Assembly (NCBI RefSeq): GCF_019468465.1
Contig: NZ_CP080519.1
Span: forward strand, 1,937,001 to 2,001,000
DNA from: Amycolatopsis sp. DSM 110486
GTDB lineage: Bacteria > Actinomycetota > Actinomycetes > Mycobacteriales > Pseudonocardiaceae
DNA: 64,000 nt
Direction: 5' to 3'
Made by a program: the position numbers and the translations under genes. The first letter of the stretch is position 1; each line of letters begins with the position of its first letter. Shown one piece after another: positions 49,835 to 59,409 of this stretch. The notes below the pieces were generated by a model. It worked only from the letters and a program-made list of their open reading frames with translations. It made no database searches and was not told the origin of the DNA.

Positions 49835-51483
49835 CAGCGCGGCTTCCGCGGCCACCGTGGGGACGTGTTCACCGGAGGCTTCAGCTTCGCCCGCACCACC
49901 AGCACGTTGGGCTCGTCCGACTCGATGAACTCGCTCAGCAGCCGCCGGAACGCCCGTCCGAACCCGGACACGCGGTCGGCGTGCACTCCGAACGACCGCG
50001 CCAGGCCGACGAAATCCGGGCTGTCCCAGTCGACGCCGCGGTGCGGCAGGCCTTCCTGGTCCTGGTCGTAGCGCAGCATGCCGTAGCCGCCGTCGTCGAC
50101 GACCACGACCGTCACCGGCAGCTGCTCCTCCGCGAGCGTCGCGAGGTCGCCCACCGCGTAGAGGAAACCGCCGTCGCCGGTTACACACACGACGCGCCCG
50201 GTTCCGGTGGCGGCGGCGCCGAGCGACGCGGGGAAGCCGTAGCCGAGCGTGCCCCAGCCCATCGGGTAGGCCAGCCGGCGCGGCGCGCGCACGCGGTGGA
50301 AACCCCCGATCCAGTACCCGGCCACGCACATGTCGGTGACCAGCATGGCAGGTTCCGGGAGCACTTCCTCCAAAGTGGACAGGAAGTCGGCCGCCTGCGG
50401 CTCCTCGGTGCGGATGCGCTGGCGCACGCGGCGGCCGATGGACGCCAGCCGCACGGTCAGCTCGTCGAGGCCCGGCCGGCTGGCCGGGCGCAACGACTCG
50501 ACGACGCGGCGGGCGTCACCTACCAACGTGATGTCCGGTTTGTAGTTTTTCCCCGCGTCGAACGCGTCCACGTTCACCGCGATGAGCTTGGGCGGCGCGG
50601 GCATCAGCCAGTTCTGCGTCATCAGGCCGTCGAAGTCGGTGCCGATCGCGAGCACCACATCGGCCTCGTCCCACAGCTCGCCGACCTCCGGGGCGTGCAC
50701 CGGATTCGGGGCCAGGCAAGGGTGATCGAGCGGCAGCAGCCCGCGCGCGGCGAACGTGGTGATCACCGGAGCGGCCAGGCGTTCGGCGAGTTTGCCGATG
50801 GCCTCGCCCGCCTCCGAACGCAAGGCGCCGCCGCCGGCCCAGATCAACGGACGCCGGGCGCCGGAGAGGAGCTCGGCGGCGCGGGCCAGATCCGGCAGGT
50901 CGAGCACCCGCTCAGCCAGCGGCTTCGGCGGTCCGCTCGGCTCCGAGATCTCACGCAGGTAGTCCGTCGGGATGCCGAGGTACACCGGGCCGGTCTGCGG
51001 CATCAGCGCCAGCCGCGACGCGCGGTGCACGGTGGTGCCGATCTGGTCGGCGCGGTGGACGGTGAACCCGGCCTTGGTCACCGGCGCGAACATCGCCTGC
51101 TGGTCGGACGTTTCGTGGAGCACGCCGCGCACCACGCCGGGGCGCTTGAGTGTGGACGGGATGTCGGTCGCGACCACGAGCACCGGCGCGGCCGAGGCCA
51201 TCGCCTCGCCCACGGCGCCGAGCGTGTTGGCCGCGCCGGGCCCGGTCGTCACGAGCGCGACACCGAGTTTTCCCGTGGCGCGGGCATAACCGTCGGCCGC
51301 GAACCCGGCGGTCTGTTCGTGCCGGACACCGACGATCCGGATTCCCGCTTCCGCCAACGCCTCCCACAGCGGCAGGTTGTGCACTCCCGGGAGCCCGAAC
51401 ACGACTTCGGTCCCGAGTGCCTTCAGCGCGTCGCCCAGATGCTGAGCACCAGTCCGTCCTGCCACAGCTGCCACTGTATCCAC
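49834..51483 (-). CDS. Thiamine-diphosphate-dependent enzyme (acetolactate synthase large-subunit-like)
   Basis: 549 residues. PYR domain with VFGLPGVHNLPLWEAL and the cofactor-activating Glu in VRHEQTAGFAADGYARATG; central domain PLIWAGGGALRSEAGEA; PP domain with GDGGFLYAVGDLATLAEE for ThDP/Mg2+ binding. Residue context is closer to decarboxylase/ligase-type paralogues than to biosynthetic IlvB. First gene of a catabolic operon now containing the broken hyuA-hyuB, so it may act on an alpha-keto acid. Confidence 0.88.
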   Translation of the reverse strand: MDTVAAVAGRTGAQHLGDALKALGTEVVFGLPGVHNLPLWEALAEAGIRIVGVRHEQTAGFAADGYARATGKLGVALVTTGPGAANTLGAVGEAMASAAPVLVVATDIPSTLKRPGVVRGVLHETSDQQAMFAPVTKAGFTVHRADQIGTTVHRASRLALMPQTGPVYLGIPTDYLREISEPSGPPKPLAERVLDLPDLARAAELLSGARRPLIWAGGGALRSEAGEAIGKLAERLAAPVITTFAARGLLPLDHPCLAPNPVHAPEVGELWDEADVVLAIGTDFDGLMTQNWLMPAPPKLIAVNVDAFDAGKNYKPDITLVGDARRVVESLRPASRPGLDELTVRLASIGRRVRQRIRTEEPQAADFLSTLEEVLPEPAMLVTDMCVAGYWIGGFHRVRAPRRLAYPMGWGTLGYGFPASLGAAATGTGRVVCVTGDGGFLYAVGDLATLAEEQLPVTVVVVDDGGYGMLRYDQDQEGLPHRGVDWDSPDFVGLARSFGVHADRVSGFGRAFRRLLSEFIESDEPNVLVVRAKLKPPVNTSPRWPRKPR

Positions 51484-51627
51484 CGTGCGGAAAGCACCGC
51501 ACGGTCGTCACCGGACACCGTTTGCCACCAGCAATTATGTGGTACTGGCCAGACAACGCCGCATCGTGCGTAGACTCGGGCTCCGGGGAGCGCCGATGCC
51601 CCCTGCGTGGCGGAAGGTGGTCGGAAA

Positions 51628-52998
51628 ATGCCGTTGATGCCCGTGACCGACTCGATGTTCCTGATGGTCGAGACCCGCGAACACCCCATGCACGTCGGCG
51701 GCCTGCAGCTGTTCCGCAAACCGGAGAACGCGGGCGAGAACTACCTCAGTGATCTCCGCCAGAAGATGCTCGCCACCGACAACATGCGCAGCGTCTTCCG
51801 GCGCCGCCCCAGCCGGCCCGTGAACACCGCCGGGTACGTGCGCTGGGCCGCCGACGCGGAGCTCGAGCTCGACTACCACTTCCGCCACTCCGCGTTGCCG
51901 CAGCCGGGCCGCATCCGCGAACTGCTGGAGGTCACCTCCCGCTGGCACAGCACGCTGCTCGACCGGCACCGGCCGTTGTGGGAGATCCACCTCATCGAGG
52001 GCCTGCAGGACGGCCGGTTCGCGATGTACTCCAAGATCCACCACTCGCTGATGGACGGCGTCTCCGCGCTGCGCCACCTGCAGGGCACGCTGTCCGACGA
52101 CCCGAACGATCTCGACTGCCCGCCGCCGTGGGGCAGCCGGCAGAACGGGACCAACGGCAACGGCCACGCGCAACCGTCGCTGTTCAGCCTCGCGGGCAAG
52201 ACGTTCGACCAGGTCGCGGGCATCGCGCCGGCCGCGGCGAAGGTGGCGCGTGAGGCGTTCCGCGAGCACACGCTCACGCTGCCGATGCAGGCGCCGAAGA
52301 CGATGCTGAACGTGCCGATCGGCGGCGCGCGCCGGTTCGCCGCGCAGTCGTGGTCGCTCGACCGCGTGCGCGCGGCGGCGACCGCCGCCGGCGTCTCCCG
52401 CAACGACGTGGTGCTCGCCATGTGCTCCGGCGCGCTGCGCGACTATCTCATCGAGCAGAGCGCCCTGCCGGACGCGCCGCTGATCGCGATGGTGCCGGTG
52501 TCGCTGCGCCGCAAGGCCGACGCCGGCGAGGCCAGCGGCAACAACATCGGCGCGCTGCTGTGCAACCTCGGCACCGACCTGTCCGACCCGGCGCTGCGGC
52601 TTTCGGCGATCCACACCTCGATGACCAACGGCAAGAAGCTCTTCTCGGAGCTCACGCCGTTGCAGACGCTGCTGCTCTCGGGCGTCAACGTGGCGCAGCT
52701 GGGCGCGTCGCCGATCCCGGGCGTCGTGAACAACACGCGGCCGCCGTTCAACCTGGTGATCTCCAACGTACCGGGCCCGCGCAAGCAGATGTACTGGAAC
52801 GGGGCCGCGCTCGACGGCATCTACCCCGCGTCGGTGCTGCTCGACGGCCAGGCGCTGAACATCACGCTGACCAGCAACGGCGACAACCTCGACTTCGGCA
52901 TCACAGGTTGCCGGCGCAGCGTGCCGCACCTGCAGCGGATCCTCACGCACCTGGACACGGCGCTGGCGGAGCTGGAAGGCGCGACGGGCGTCAAGTAG
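51628..52998 (+). CDS. WS/DGAT-type wax ester synthase / diacylglycerol acyltransferase
   Basis: 456 residues from the ATG at 51628. Acyltransferase motif KIHHSLMDGVSALR (HHxxxDG) near residue 140, then PLWEIHLIEG, ISNVPGPRKQMYWNGA and the DUF1298 C-terminal domain with DNLDFGITGCRR. The family makes triacylglycerols or wax esters from acyl-CoA, typical of lipid-storing actinomycetes. It diverges from the ThDP-enzyme gene. Confidence 0.9.
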   Translation: MPLMPVTDSMFLMVETREHPMHVGGLQLFRKPENAGENYLSDLRQKMLATDNMRSVFRRRPSRPVNTAGYVRWAADAELELDYHFRHSALPQPGRIRELLEVTSRWHSTLLDRHRPLWEIHLIEGLQDGRFAMYSKIHHSLMDGVSALRHLQGTLSDDPNDLDCPPPWGSRQNGTNGNGHAQPSLFSLAGKTFDQVAGIAPAAAKVAREAFREHTLTLPMQAPKTMLNVPIGGARRFAAQSWSLDRVRAAATAAGVSRNDVVLAMCSGALRDYLIEQSALPDAPLIAMVPVSLRRKADAGEASGNNIGALLCNLGTDLSDPALRLSAIHTSMTNGKKLFSELTPLQTLLLSGVNVAQLGASPIPGVVNNTRPPFNLVISNVPGPRKQMYWNGAALDGIYPASVLLDGQALNITLTSNGDNLDFGITGCRRSVPHLQRILTHLDTALAELEGATGVK

Positions 52999-53001
52999 GG
53001 C

Positions 53002-53976
53002 TTACGCGATGCCTTCCGGGCTGGCGCCGCCGACCTGGATGGCGCCGGCGGTGATGCGCTCGATCTCGGCGAGGTCTTCGGGCGTCAGGTCGAGGTCGGC
53101 GGCGGCCGTGCTGGCCTCGATGTTGCGCGGCTTGCGGGCTCCGACGATGGCGACGTGGACGCCGGGCTGGGCGAGCGTCCAGGCGATCGCGAGCCGGCTG
53201 ACCGACGCGCCCCGCTCGGCGGCGAACTTGGCGAGCTCGTCGACGATCTCCAGGTTGTGCCTCAGGTTTTCACCTTGGAACGCCGAGGATTTCGAGCGCC
53301 AGTCGGACTCGTCGAAGACCGAATCGGCTGTGAAGGTGCCGGTGAGCAGGCCGCTGCCGAGCGGGCTGTAGGCGAGCACACCGATGTCGTGCTCACGAGC
53401 GTAGGGCAGCGGATCGGTCTCGATGCCGCGGCGGAACAGGTGGTACGGCGGCTGCAGCGTCTCCACCGGGCGCGTCTCGTCGAAGGCGGCGAGCTCGGCA
53501 GCGGTGTAGTTCGAGACCCCGATGTGGCGCACCTTGCCCGCGTCGACGAACTCCTGCAGCGTCGCCGCGACCTCCGCCGCCGGCGTCTCGGGGTCGGGCC
53601 AGTGGATCTGGTAGAGGTCGAGGTGGTCGACGCCGAGCAGGCGCAGACTGTTGTCCACACCCTGGGTGAGCCACTCGCGGCGGGAGTCGCGGGCCCGTTC
53701 GGCGCGCGGTTTCGTGCCGCCCTTGGTCGCGATGACGACGCTGTCGCGGTCGTGCTCGAGTTCGCTGCGCAGCGCCTTGCCGAGGAGCTGCTCGGCCGCG
53801 CCGGCACCGTAGGCCTGCGCGGTGTCGAAGAGGGTCACGCCGAGCTCACGCGCGTGCCGGATCGCCGCGATCGCCGTGTCCTCGTCGAAGGAACCCCACT
53901 GCCCGCCGAGCTGCCACGTGCCGAAGGCAATCCTCGATACTTCGAGGCCGCTCCTGCCCAGAATCGTCGTACGCAT
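53002..53976 (-). CDS. Aldo/keto reductase
   Basis: 324 residues from MRTTILGRSGLEVS. Catalytic tetrad regions are TLFDTAQAYGAGAAEQLLGKAL (Asp, Tyr), VIATKGG (Lys) and LYQIHWPDP (His). The end AIVGARKPRNIEAS binds NADPH. A single-domain TIM barrel; substrate unknown. It is convergent with the WS/DGAT gene (3 nt between stops) and divergent from the MFS gene. Confidence 0.92.
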   Translation of the reverse strand: MRTTILGRSGLEVSRIAFGTWQLGGQWGSFDEDTAIAAIRHARELGVTLFDTAQAYGAGAAEQLLGKALRSELEHDRDSVVIATKGGTKPRAERARDSRREWLTQGVDNSLRLLGVDHLDLYQIHWPDPETPAAEVAATLQEFVDAGKVRHIGVSNYTAAELAAFDETRPVETLQPPYHLFRRGIETDPLPYAREHDIGVLAYSPLGSGLLTGTFTADSVFDESDWRSKSSAFQGENLRHNLEIVDELAKFAAERGASVSRLAIAWTLAQPGVHVAIVGARKPRNIEASTAAADLDLTPEDLAEIERITAGAIQVGGASPEGIA

Positions 53977-54067
53977 GATCCTTAGGAGAGCACACGGGCC
54001 ACGGCCCCGCACCACACCTGTGGCGTGGGTCCCGGCCAGCGGATATCGAGTTGTGCCGGATGTGCCG

Positions 54068-55321
54068 ATGATCGGATACTCGCTCGCCGTGAGCCTCCTC
54101 GAGCCCCTGCGCGGCCGCAGTTTCCGCGCGCTCGCCACCGGACGGACACTCGCCACCTTCGCCAACGCCGTCGCCCCCGTGGCGCTCGCGTTCGCCGTGC
54201 TCGACCTCACCGGTTCGGCCGTCGACCTCGGGCTCGTGGTGGGCGTGCGCTCGGTCGCGAACGTCGCGCTGGTGCTGTTCGGCGGCGTGCTGGCCGACCG
54301 CCTGCCCCGCTCGGTGATCATGCAGGGCACCGAGGCGGCCGCGGCGATCACGCAGGGCGCGCTCGCCGTGAGCGTCCTTTGTGGATTCGCGTCGATCCCA
54401 TTCCTCGTCGGGCTCAGCGCGGTGAACGGCGCGGTCGCGGCGATCTCCCTGCCTGCCGCGGCGGCCATCACGCCCCAGACCGTTTCGCGGGGCCGGCTGA
54501 GCCAGGCCAACGCCCTGCTCCGCCTGCTCACCAACACCGGCCGCGTCGCGGGCGCCGGCGTCGCCGGGATCGTGGTCGCCGTCGCCGGCTCGGGCTGGGC
54601 GGTCGCGGTGAACGCGCTGCTGTTCCTCGCCGCCGCCGTCGCCTACCGCGGCATCCGCCTCCCGCGCGGCGCCCGCGTCGAGGCGAGCCACCCGATCGCC
54701 GACCTCATCGCGGGCTGGCACGAGTTCCGCTCGCGCGCGTGGGTGTGGATCGTGGTGGTGCAGTTCGCCTTCGTCAACGCCGCCGGCCTCGGCACGCTCG
54801 TCGTGATCGGCCCGGTCGTCGCCGACGAGACGTTCGGCCGCACGGGCTGGGGCCTCGCCCTCGCGATCGAGACGGTCGGCTCCATCTTCGGCGGCCTCAT
54901 CGCCGCGCGCTGGCAACCCCGGCGCGCGATGTTCGTCGGCGTGCTGCTGGTGATGACGGAGGCCCTGCCGATGTTCAGCCTGGGCCTGTGGCCCGCGCTG
55001 GTGCCGCTCCTGCTGACGATGGCCCTGGCCGGCTTGACGATGGAGCAGTTCAGCGTCATCTGGGACGTGTCCCTCCAGGAGAACATCCCCGAGGACCGCC
55101 TCGCCCGCGTGTACTCCTACGACGTGCTGGGTTCCCTCGCGGCCATGCCCATCGGCCAGATCGCGGCGGGACCGCTGGTCGAGCACCTGGGCCGCGAGCC
55201 CGTGCTGCTGGGCTGCGGTGTGCTGATCGTGATGGCGACTTTGCTCGCGCTGTCGAGCCGGCAGGTACGCGGGTTGGTGCGCCGGCGCCCGGTCGCCGCG
55301 GACACGGCGCCGGCCACCTGA
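54068..55321 (+). CDS. MFS transporter
   Basis: 417 residues, about 12 helices, from ATG at 54068; nearby GTG codons are alternatives. The start SLLEPLRGRSFRALATGRTLA and FGGVLADRLPRSVIM (motif A) place it in the MFS_3 / enterobactin-exporter-like group. Transported compound unknown. Preceded by a short divergent promoter region shared with the aldo/keto reductase. Confidence 0.88.
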   Translation: MIGYSLAVSLLEPLRGRSFRALATGRTLATFANAVAPVALAFAVLDLTGSAVDLGLVVGVRSVANVALVLFGGVLADRLPRSVIMQGTEAAAAITQGALAVSVLCGFASIPFLVGLSAVNGAVAAISLPAAAAITPQTVSRGRLSQANALLRLLTNTGRVAGAGVAGIVVAVAGSGWAVAVNALLFLAAAVAYRGIRLPRGARVEASHPIADLIAGWHEFRSRAWVWIVVVQFAFVNAAGLGTLVVIGPVVADETFGRTGWGLALAIETVGSIFGGLIAARWQPRRAMFVGVLLVMTEALPMFSLGLWPALVPLLLTMALAGLTMEQFSVIWDVSLQENIPEDRLARVYSYDVLGSLAAMPIGQIAAGPLVEHLGREPVLLGCGVLIVMATLLALSSRQVRGLVRRRPVAADTAPAT

Positions 55322-55337
55322 AGCCGCCGCGAAACGG

Positions 55338-55808
55338 CTATTTCGGGCGTACCGCCATGAAGTTGATGGCGTGGGCGGTCATCACGACCTCGTCGTCGGC
55401 GTTGAAGAGCTCGATGTGCGTGCGGAGCAGGCCGCGGTCCGGCTTGGACTTCGAGAGGCGCGCCTCCTCGATGGTGGCGCGCACGTGGAGCTTGTCCCCG
55501 GGGCGGACGGGGCGGGGCCAGCGCAGGTCGTCCATGCCGGGGCTGCCGAGGCTGGACACCGAGGACAGGAAGTGGTCCACGAACATCCGCATCATCACGC
55601 CGGCCGTGTGCCAGCCGCTGGCGACGAGGCCGCCGAAGGGGCCGTGCTCGGCTGCGGCCGCGTCGGTGTGGAAGCTCTGCGGGTCGAAGCGCCGCGCGTA
55701 CTCGACGATCTCTTCCGCGGTCACCACGGCTTCGCCGAACTCGTACACCGCGCCTTGCGGGTAGTCCTCGAACCAGCGGTCGTCGATCGGCGTCGTGAAC
55801 TCGGTCAT
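55338..55808 (-). CDS. MaoC-family hot-dog-fold dehydratase
   Basis: 156 residues. Motifs are RWFEDYPQGAVYEFGE, AEEIVEYARRFDPQSFHTD (catalytic Asp-His) and GLVASGWHTAGVMMR, then RWPRPVRPGDKLHVRATIEE. MaoC-like proteins hydrate enoyl-CoA thioesters. Substrate unknown. It ends 16 nt from the convergent MFS stop. Confidence 0.9.
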   Translation of the reverse strand: MTEFTTPIDDRWFEDYPQGAVYEFGEAVVTAEEIVEYARRFDPQSFHTDAAAAEHGPFGGLVASGWHTAGVMMRMFVDHFLSSVSSLGSPGMDDLRWPRPVRPGDKLHVRATIEEARLSKSKPDRGLLRTHIELFNADDEVVMTAHAINFMAVRPK

Positions 55809-55873
55809 GGCTCGCAGCTAACCACAACAACAATTCGCTCCGCAGCGAACTGTCAGCGGGCTAGTCTCGGCCG

Positions 55874-56548
55874 ATGACGGCCGGACCGGACATCGCGACC
55901 GTCGCGCAGGCGATCGGCGAACCGGCGCGCGCGGCAATGCTGCTGCAGCTTATGGATGGTGACGCCCACACCGCGCGCGTCCTCGCGACGGTCGCGGGTA
56001 TCGCCCCGTCCACGGCGAGCGCGCACCTGCGCAGGCTGTGTGACGCGGGCCTGGTACGAGTGACGGAGTCCGGCCGGCGGCGGCTGCACCAGCTCGCCGG
56101 GCCGGAGGTCGCCCAGCTCGTGGAGGCCCTCGCCGCGCTCGCACCTCCCCGGCTGCCCGCGAACCTGCAGCCGGACCCGCCGACGGACGAACTGATCGAG
56201 GCCCGCGCTTGTTACGGCCATCTCGGCGGCCGACTCGGCGTCACGATCGCGGCACGGCTTCAGGAAGACGGTGTCGTCGGCGCGCTCCGCCCGGGCGACA
56301 CCGACGCCGTACGCACCTTCGACCACCCGTTGCTCACCGCACTCGGGATCACCGGAGTCACCGCGGCTCCACCTGTCCGCGCCTGCCTCGACTGGTCACA
56401 GGGCAGGGTCCATCTCGCCGGCGCGCTCGGTGCCGCACTGCTGAGCGGCCTCCTCGACGCGGGCTGGGTGCGCCGCCGCCCGGCCGGGCGAGCCCTGCGG
56501 ATCACGCCGATCGGCCGGGACCACTTGGCGCGGCTCGGTTTCCGGTAG
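55874..56548 (+). CDS. ArsR-type winged-helix regulator
   Basis: 224 residues. The N-terminal winged helix (MLLQLMDGDAHTARVLATVAGIAPSTASAHLRRLCDAGL) is ArsR/SmtB-like. No metal-binding Cys pair is seen in helix alpha-3, so it is probably not a classical metal sensor. The C-terminal about 120 residues repeat a helical dimerisation unit with RLGVTIAARLQEDGVVGAL. Divergent from MaoC. Its stop lies inside the first unit of a short tandem repeat. Confidence 0.85.
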   Translation: MTAGPDIATVAQAIGEPARAAMLLQLMDGDAHTARVLATVAGIAPSTASAHLRRLCDAGLVRVTESGRRRLHQLAGPEVAQLVEALAALAPPRLPANLQPDPPTDELIEARACYGHLGGRLGVTIAARLQEDGVVGALRPGDTDAVRTFDHPLLTALGITGVTAAPPVRACLDWSQGRVHLAGALGAALLSGLLDAGWVRRRPAGRALRITPIGRDHLARLGFR

Positions 56549-56620
56549 TCAGGGTTCCCGGTAGCGAGTGTTTCCGGTAGTCAGGGTCTCCGATAGTCAG
56601 GGTCTCCGGAAGTCAGCGCC
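56541..56620. repeat. Five tandem 16-17-bp repeats spanning the ArsR stop codon
   Basis: Units resembling TCCGGTAGTCAGGGT start at about 56541, 56556, 56572, 56589 and 56605. The first contains the ArsR TAG stop; the second and fifth are the most diverged. Probably slippage-generated; it could vary between strains and shift the end of the gene. Confidence 0.75.
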
Positions 56621-56873
56621 CGGGAGAACGCGGCTCCGGCGCGACGTCACGGTGCCCGTCGAGCTTCCACCAGCTCTCGAGGGTCTGGCGCAGCGCCTTG
56701 AGCAGCTCGCCGCCCGTTTCGAGCGGCACCAGCGCCGTCGGGCCGTCTTCGATGCGGAGGGCGGCCGAGAGACGGTCGTCGTGTTCGATGAGGCCCACGA
56801 TCACGCGGGTGGGTTGACCGGTCATGTCGACAGTGGCGATCGCCTGCTCGTACCGCCAGCCCGTGGAATGCAC
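56613..56873 (-). CDS. Small conserved hypothetical protein
   Basis: 86 residues from GTG at 56873. Contains TVDMTGQPTRVIVGLIEHDDRLSAALRIEDGPTALVPL, a small beta-rich domain, then LKALRQTLESWWKLDG. Hydrophilic, no signal. Ribosome site weak; coding character fits high-GC codon use. Function unknown. Confidence 0.55.
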   Translation of the reverse strand: MHSTGWRYEQAIATVDMTGQPTRVIVGLIEHDDRLSAALRIEDGPTALVPLETGGELLKALRQTLESWWKLDGHRDVAPEPRSPGR

Positions 56874-56935
56874 GCGCCAGACCCTGACACAGTCTCCGGC
56901 GCTCGCGGCCGGTTTTCACCCCAACGTGCGTCGGG

Positions 56936-58318
56936 TCAGCGCACCACCCAGGGCCGCACCTCTTCGAGCAGCTTCGCGACGGCCAGCACGAGGTCGTCGG
57001 AGTGCCGCGGGCCCACGATCTGCAGCCCCACCGGCAATCCGGCCGACGTCCGCCCCGCCGGGACGCTGATCGCCGGCTGCTGCGTCATGTTGAACGGGTA
57101 GGTGAACGGCGTCCACTCCGGCCACTCGCTCAGCCCGCTGCCCGGCGGCACGTCGTGCCCGGCCTCGAACGGCGGGATCGGGATGGTCGGGGTGATCAAC
57201 ACGTCGTAGCGCGTGTGGAACTCGCCCATCAGGATGCCGAGCGCCGCGCGCGCCGCGGTGGCGTCGAGGTAGTCGCTCGCGCTGTAGGTCTTGCCCTGCT
57301 CCCACACACGGCGCAGGCCCGGGTCGACGCGGTCCTCGCTGCCCGGTGGGAACGAGTCCAGCAGCTTCGCCGCGCCGGTGGACCACAGAATGTCGAACGA
57401 CGGCTTCGGGTCCTCGAATCCCGGGTCCGCCTCCTCGATCTGCAGCCCCGCGTCGTCGAGCGCCTTCACGGCCGCCGCGACGATCGCCGCCACTTCCGGG
57501 TCGACGTCCACGTAGCCGAGCGTCGGCGAGAACGCCGCGATCAGCCCGCGCACGTCGCGCCGCACGGCCTCGCGGAAGGTGGAAACGGGCGGCGCCAGCG
57601 CGGCCGGGTCACGCGGGTCGGGGGTGGCGATCACGTCGAGCAGCAGCGCCGTGTCGTCGACGCTGCGCGCCATCGGGCCGGCGTGCGAAAGCGGGCCGAA
57701 CGGGCTCGCCGGGAACAGCGGGATCCGGCCGTGGGTCGGCTTCATCCCGACGATCCCGCAGAACGACGCCGGGATCCGCACCGAACCACCGCCGTCGGTG
57801 CCCACGGAGATCGCGCCCATGTCCGCCGCGACGGCTGCCGCGCTGCCGCCGCTCGACCCGCCCGCGGTCATCGCCGGGTTCACCGGGTTGCGGGTGATCC
57901 CGGCGAGCGCGCTGTCGGTCACGCCCTTCCACGCGATCTCGGGCGTGGTCGTCTTGCCCAGCACCACCAGGCCGGCCTCGCGCATCCGCGCCATCACGGG
58001 GCTGTCGACGTCCCACGACCCCTCGGCCGGGATGCTCGTCGAGCCGCGCCGCGTGGGCCAGCCGGCGGTGAGGAACATGTCCTTGATCGACGAGGGCACG
58101 CCGTCGAGCCAGCCGATCGGATTGCCGTCGCGCCAGCGGATCTCGGCGCCCTTCGCCTGCTCCAGCGCGCGGTCGGCGTCGACGAGGCAGTAGGCGTTGA
58201 GTTCGCCGTCACGTTCCTCGATGGCCTGCAGCGCGTCCTCGGTCGCTTCCACCGGCGAAAGCTCCCCGGTGGCGTAGGCGGCGACCAGTTCGCTGGCGGT
58301 CAGTTCCCGGTGGCTCAT
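56936..58318 (-). CDS. Amidase-signature-family enzyme
   Basis: 460 residues. The Ser-cisSer-Lys triad is visible: Lys in GVPSSIKDMF, and the Gly/Ser-rich TAGGSSGGSAAAVAADM followed by VGTDGGGSVRIPASFCG with the nucleophile Ser. Cleaves carboxamides; substrate not fixed. The start overlaps the stop of the 2-hydroxyacid dehydrogenase gene by 4 nt. Divergent partners are maleate-isomerase-fold enzymes, so an amide of a dicarboxylic acid is a reasonable guess (inference). Confidence 0.92.
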   Translation of the reverse strand: MSHRELTASELVAAYATGELSPVEATEDALQAIEERDGELNAYCLVDADRALEQAKGAEIRWRDGNPIGWLDGVPSSIKDMFLTAGWPTRRGSTSIPAEGSWDVDSPVMARMREAGLVVLGKTTTPEIAWKGVTDSALAGITRNPVNPAMTAGGSSGGSAAAVAADMGAISVGTDGGGSVRIPASFCGIVGMKPTHGRIPLFPASPFGPLSHAGPMARSVDDTALLLDVIATPDPRDPAALAPPVSTFREAVRRDVRGLIAAFSPTLGYVDVDPEVAAIVAAAVKALDDAGLQIEEADPGFEDPKPSFDILWSTGAAKLLDSFPPGSEDRVDPGLRRVWEQGKTYSASDYLDATAARAALGILMGEFHTRYDVLITPTIPIPPFEAGHDVPPGSGLSEWPEWTPFTYPFNMTQQPAISVPAGRTSAGLPVGLQIVGPRHSDDLVLAVAKLLEEVRPWVVR

Positions 58319-59307
58319 CCGGCTGCTCCCTGCGATTCCGACGGCACGTATCCGAGCCGTTTGTCCACGACGTTGTGCAACGGCTCCCCGGCCACCCAGC
58401 GGCGGAAGTTCGCCGCGAACACCTCTACCAGGGTGGTTCGCCAGCCGAGGAAGTCCCCCGACATGTGCGGCGACAGCAGCACGTCCGGCATGGTCCAGAG
58501 TGGACTGTCGCCCGGCAGCGGCTCGGTGTCGAACACGTCGAGGGCCGCGCCCGCGATCTGCCCGCCGCGCAACGCCGCCACCAGGTCGGACGTGACCACC
58601 AGCTCACCGCGCCCGACGTTCACGAACCGCGCCGACGGCTTCATCGCCCCGAACGCCGCCGCGTCGAACATGCCCTTCGTCTGCTCGGTCAGCGGCGCGA
58701 CGGCCACGACGTAGTCGAAGGCGGGCAAGTGTTCCGTGAGCTGCGCGGAGTCGTGCACCGTGCCGAAGTCGGGGTCGCCCGTGCGCGGGCGCCGCCCGGC
58801 CCCGGACACGCGCAGCCCGGCCGCGCGCAGCAGCCGCGCGATCGAGCGGCCGATGGGCCCGGTGCCGACCACGAGCACCTCGCGCCCGGCGACGCGTTCG
58901 GTCTCGCGGTGCTGCCACGTGCCGGCACGCTGCAGGTCGAGCGAACGCGCGAAGTCCTTGGCGAAGGCCAGAACCACGCCCAGCACGTACTCGGCGATGG
59001 CGTCGTCGAAGACGCCCCGCGAGTTCGTGAGCACGACGTCGCTCTCAACCAGGCCGGGGAACAGCACCGGGTCGACGCCCGCGCTCGCGATGTGCAGCCA
59101 GCGCAGGTCGCCGGCCGCGTGCCATGCTCCGGGCACGGCCGTGGAGAGGAAATCGTAGACGAACAGCCCCTGGGCTCCGGTAAGCGCTTCGGTCAGTCCT
59201 CGCGCGTCGGTGTAACGAACTACCGCCACGTTTTCGATAGCGGCCATGTCCGGTGGTGGAGCCGACCCGCACAGCACCGCCAGCACGGGAAATTCCGAGG
59301 CGATCAC
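58315..59307 (-). CDS. D-isomer-specific 2-hydroxyacid dehydrogenase
   Basis: 330 residues from GTG at 59307. NAD(P)-binding VLVVGTGPIGRSIARLL; catalytic Arg in NVGRGELVV, Glu in DVFDTEPLP and His in LLSPHMSGD. It reduces a 2-oxoacid or oxidises a D-2-hydroxyacid. First gene of the leftward operon with the amidase. Its start codon adjoins the -35 hexamer of the opposite-strand promoter. Confidence 0.9.
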   Translation of the reverse strand: MIASEFPVLAVLCGSAPPPDMAAIENVAVVRYTDARGLTEALTGAQGLFVYDFLSTAVPGAWHAAGDLRWLHIASAGVDPVLFPGLVESDVVLTNSRGVFDDAIAEYVLGVVLAFAKDFARSLDLQRAGTWQHRETERVAGREVLVVGTGPIGRSIARLLRAAGLRVSGAGRRPRTGDPDFGTVHDSAQLTEHLPAFDYVVAVAPLTEQTKGMFDAAAFGAMKPSARFVNVGRGELVVTSDLVAALRGGQIAGAALDVFDTEPLPGDSPLWTMPDVLLSPHMSGDFLGWRTTLVEVFAANFRRWVAGEPLHNVVDKRLGYVPSESQGAAG

Positions 59308-59308
59308 A

Positions 59309-59336
59309 TTGACACCGTAAAAGTGGCTCGTATGAT
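59309..59336 (+). promoter_or_regulatory. Housekeeping-type promoter of the racemase-GntR operon
   Basis: TTGACA (59309-59314), 16-nt spacer, TATGAT (59331-59336): close to the sigma-70/HrdB consensus. The -10 overlaps the GntR operator at 59334-59347, so repression would block polymerase directly. Confidence 0.75.
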
Positions 59337-59347
59337 TGTCAACAATC
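59334..59347. promoter_or_regulatory. GntR operator 1
   Basis: GATTGTC-AACAATC: inverted repeat with the ATTGT-NN-ACAAT core typical of FadR/GntR (FCD) regulators. It is a near copy of the operator at 60163-60178. Covers the -10 and probable start of transcription. Confidence 0.75.
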
Positions 59348-59409
59348 CGAGGACGACCCCCGGAGCACCGGACGTGTCATCTGCACAGGCGTATTCCGGA
59401 GGCTGAGCC

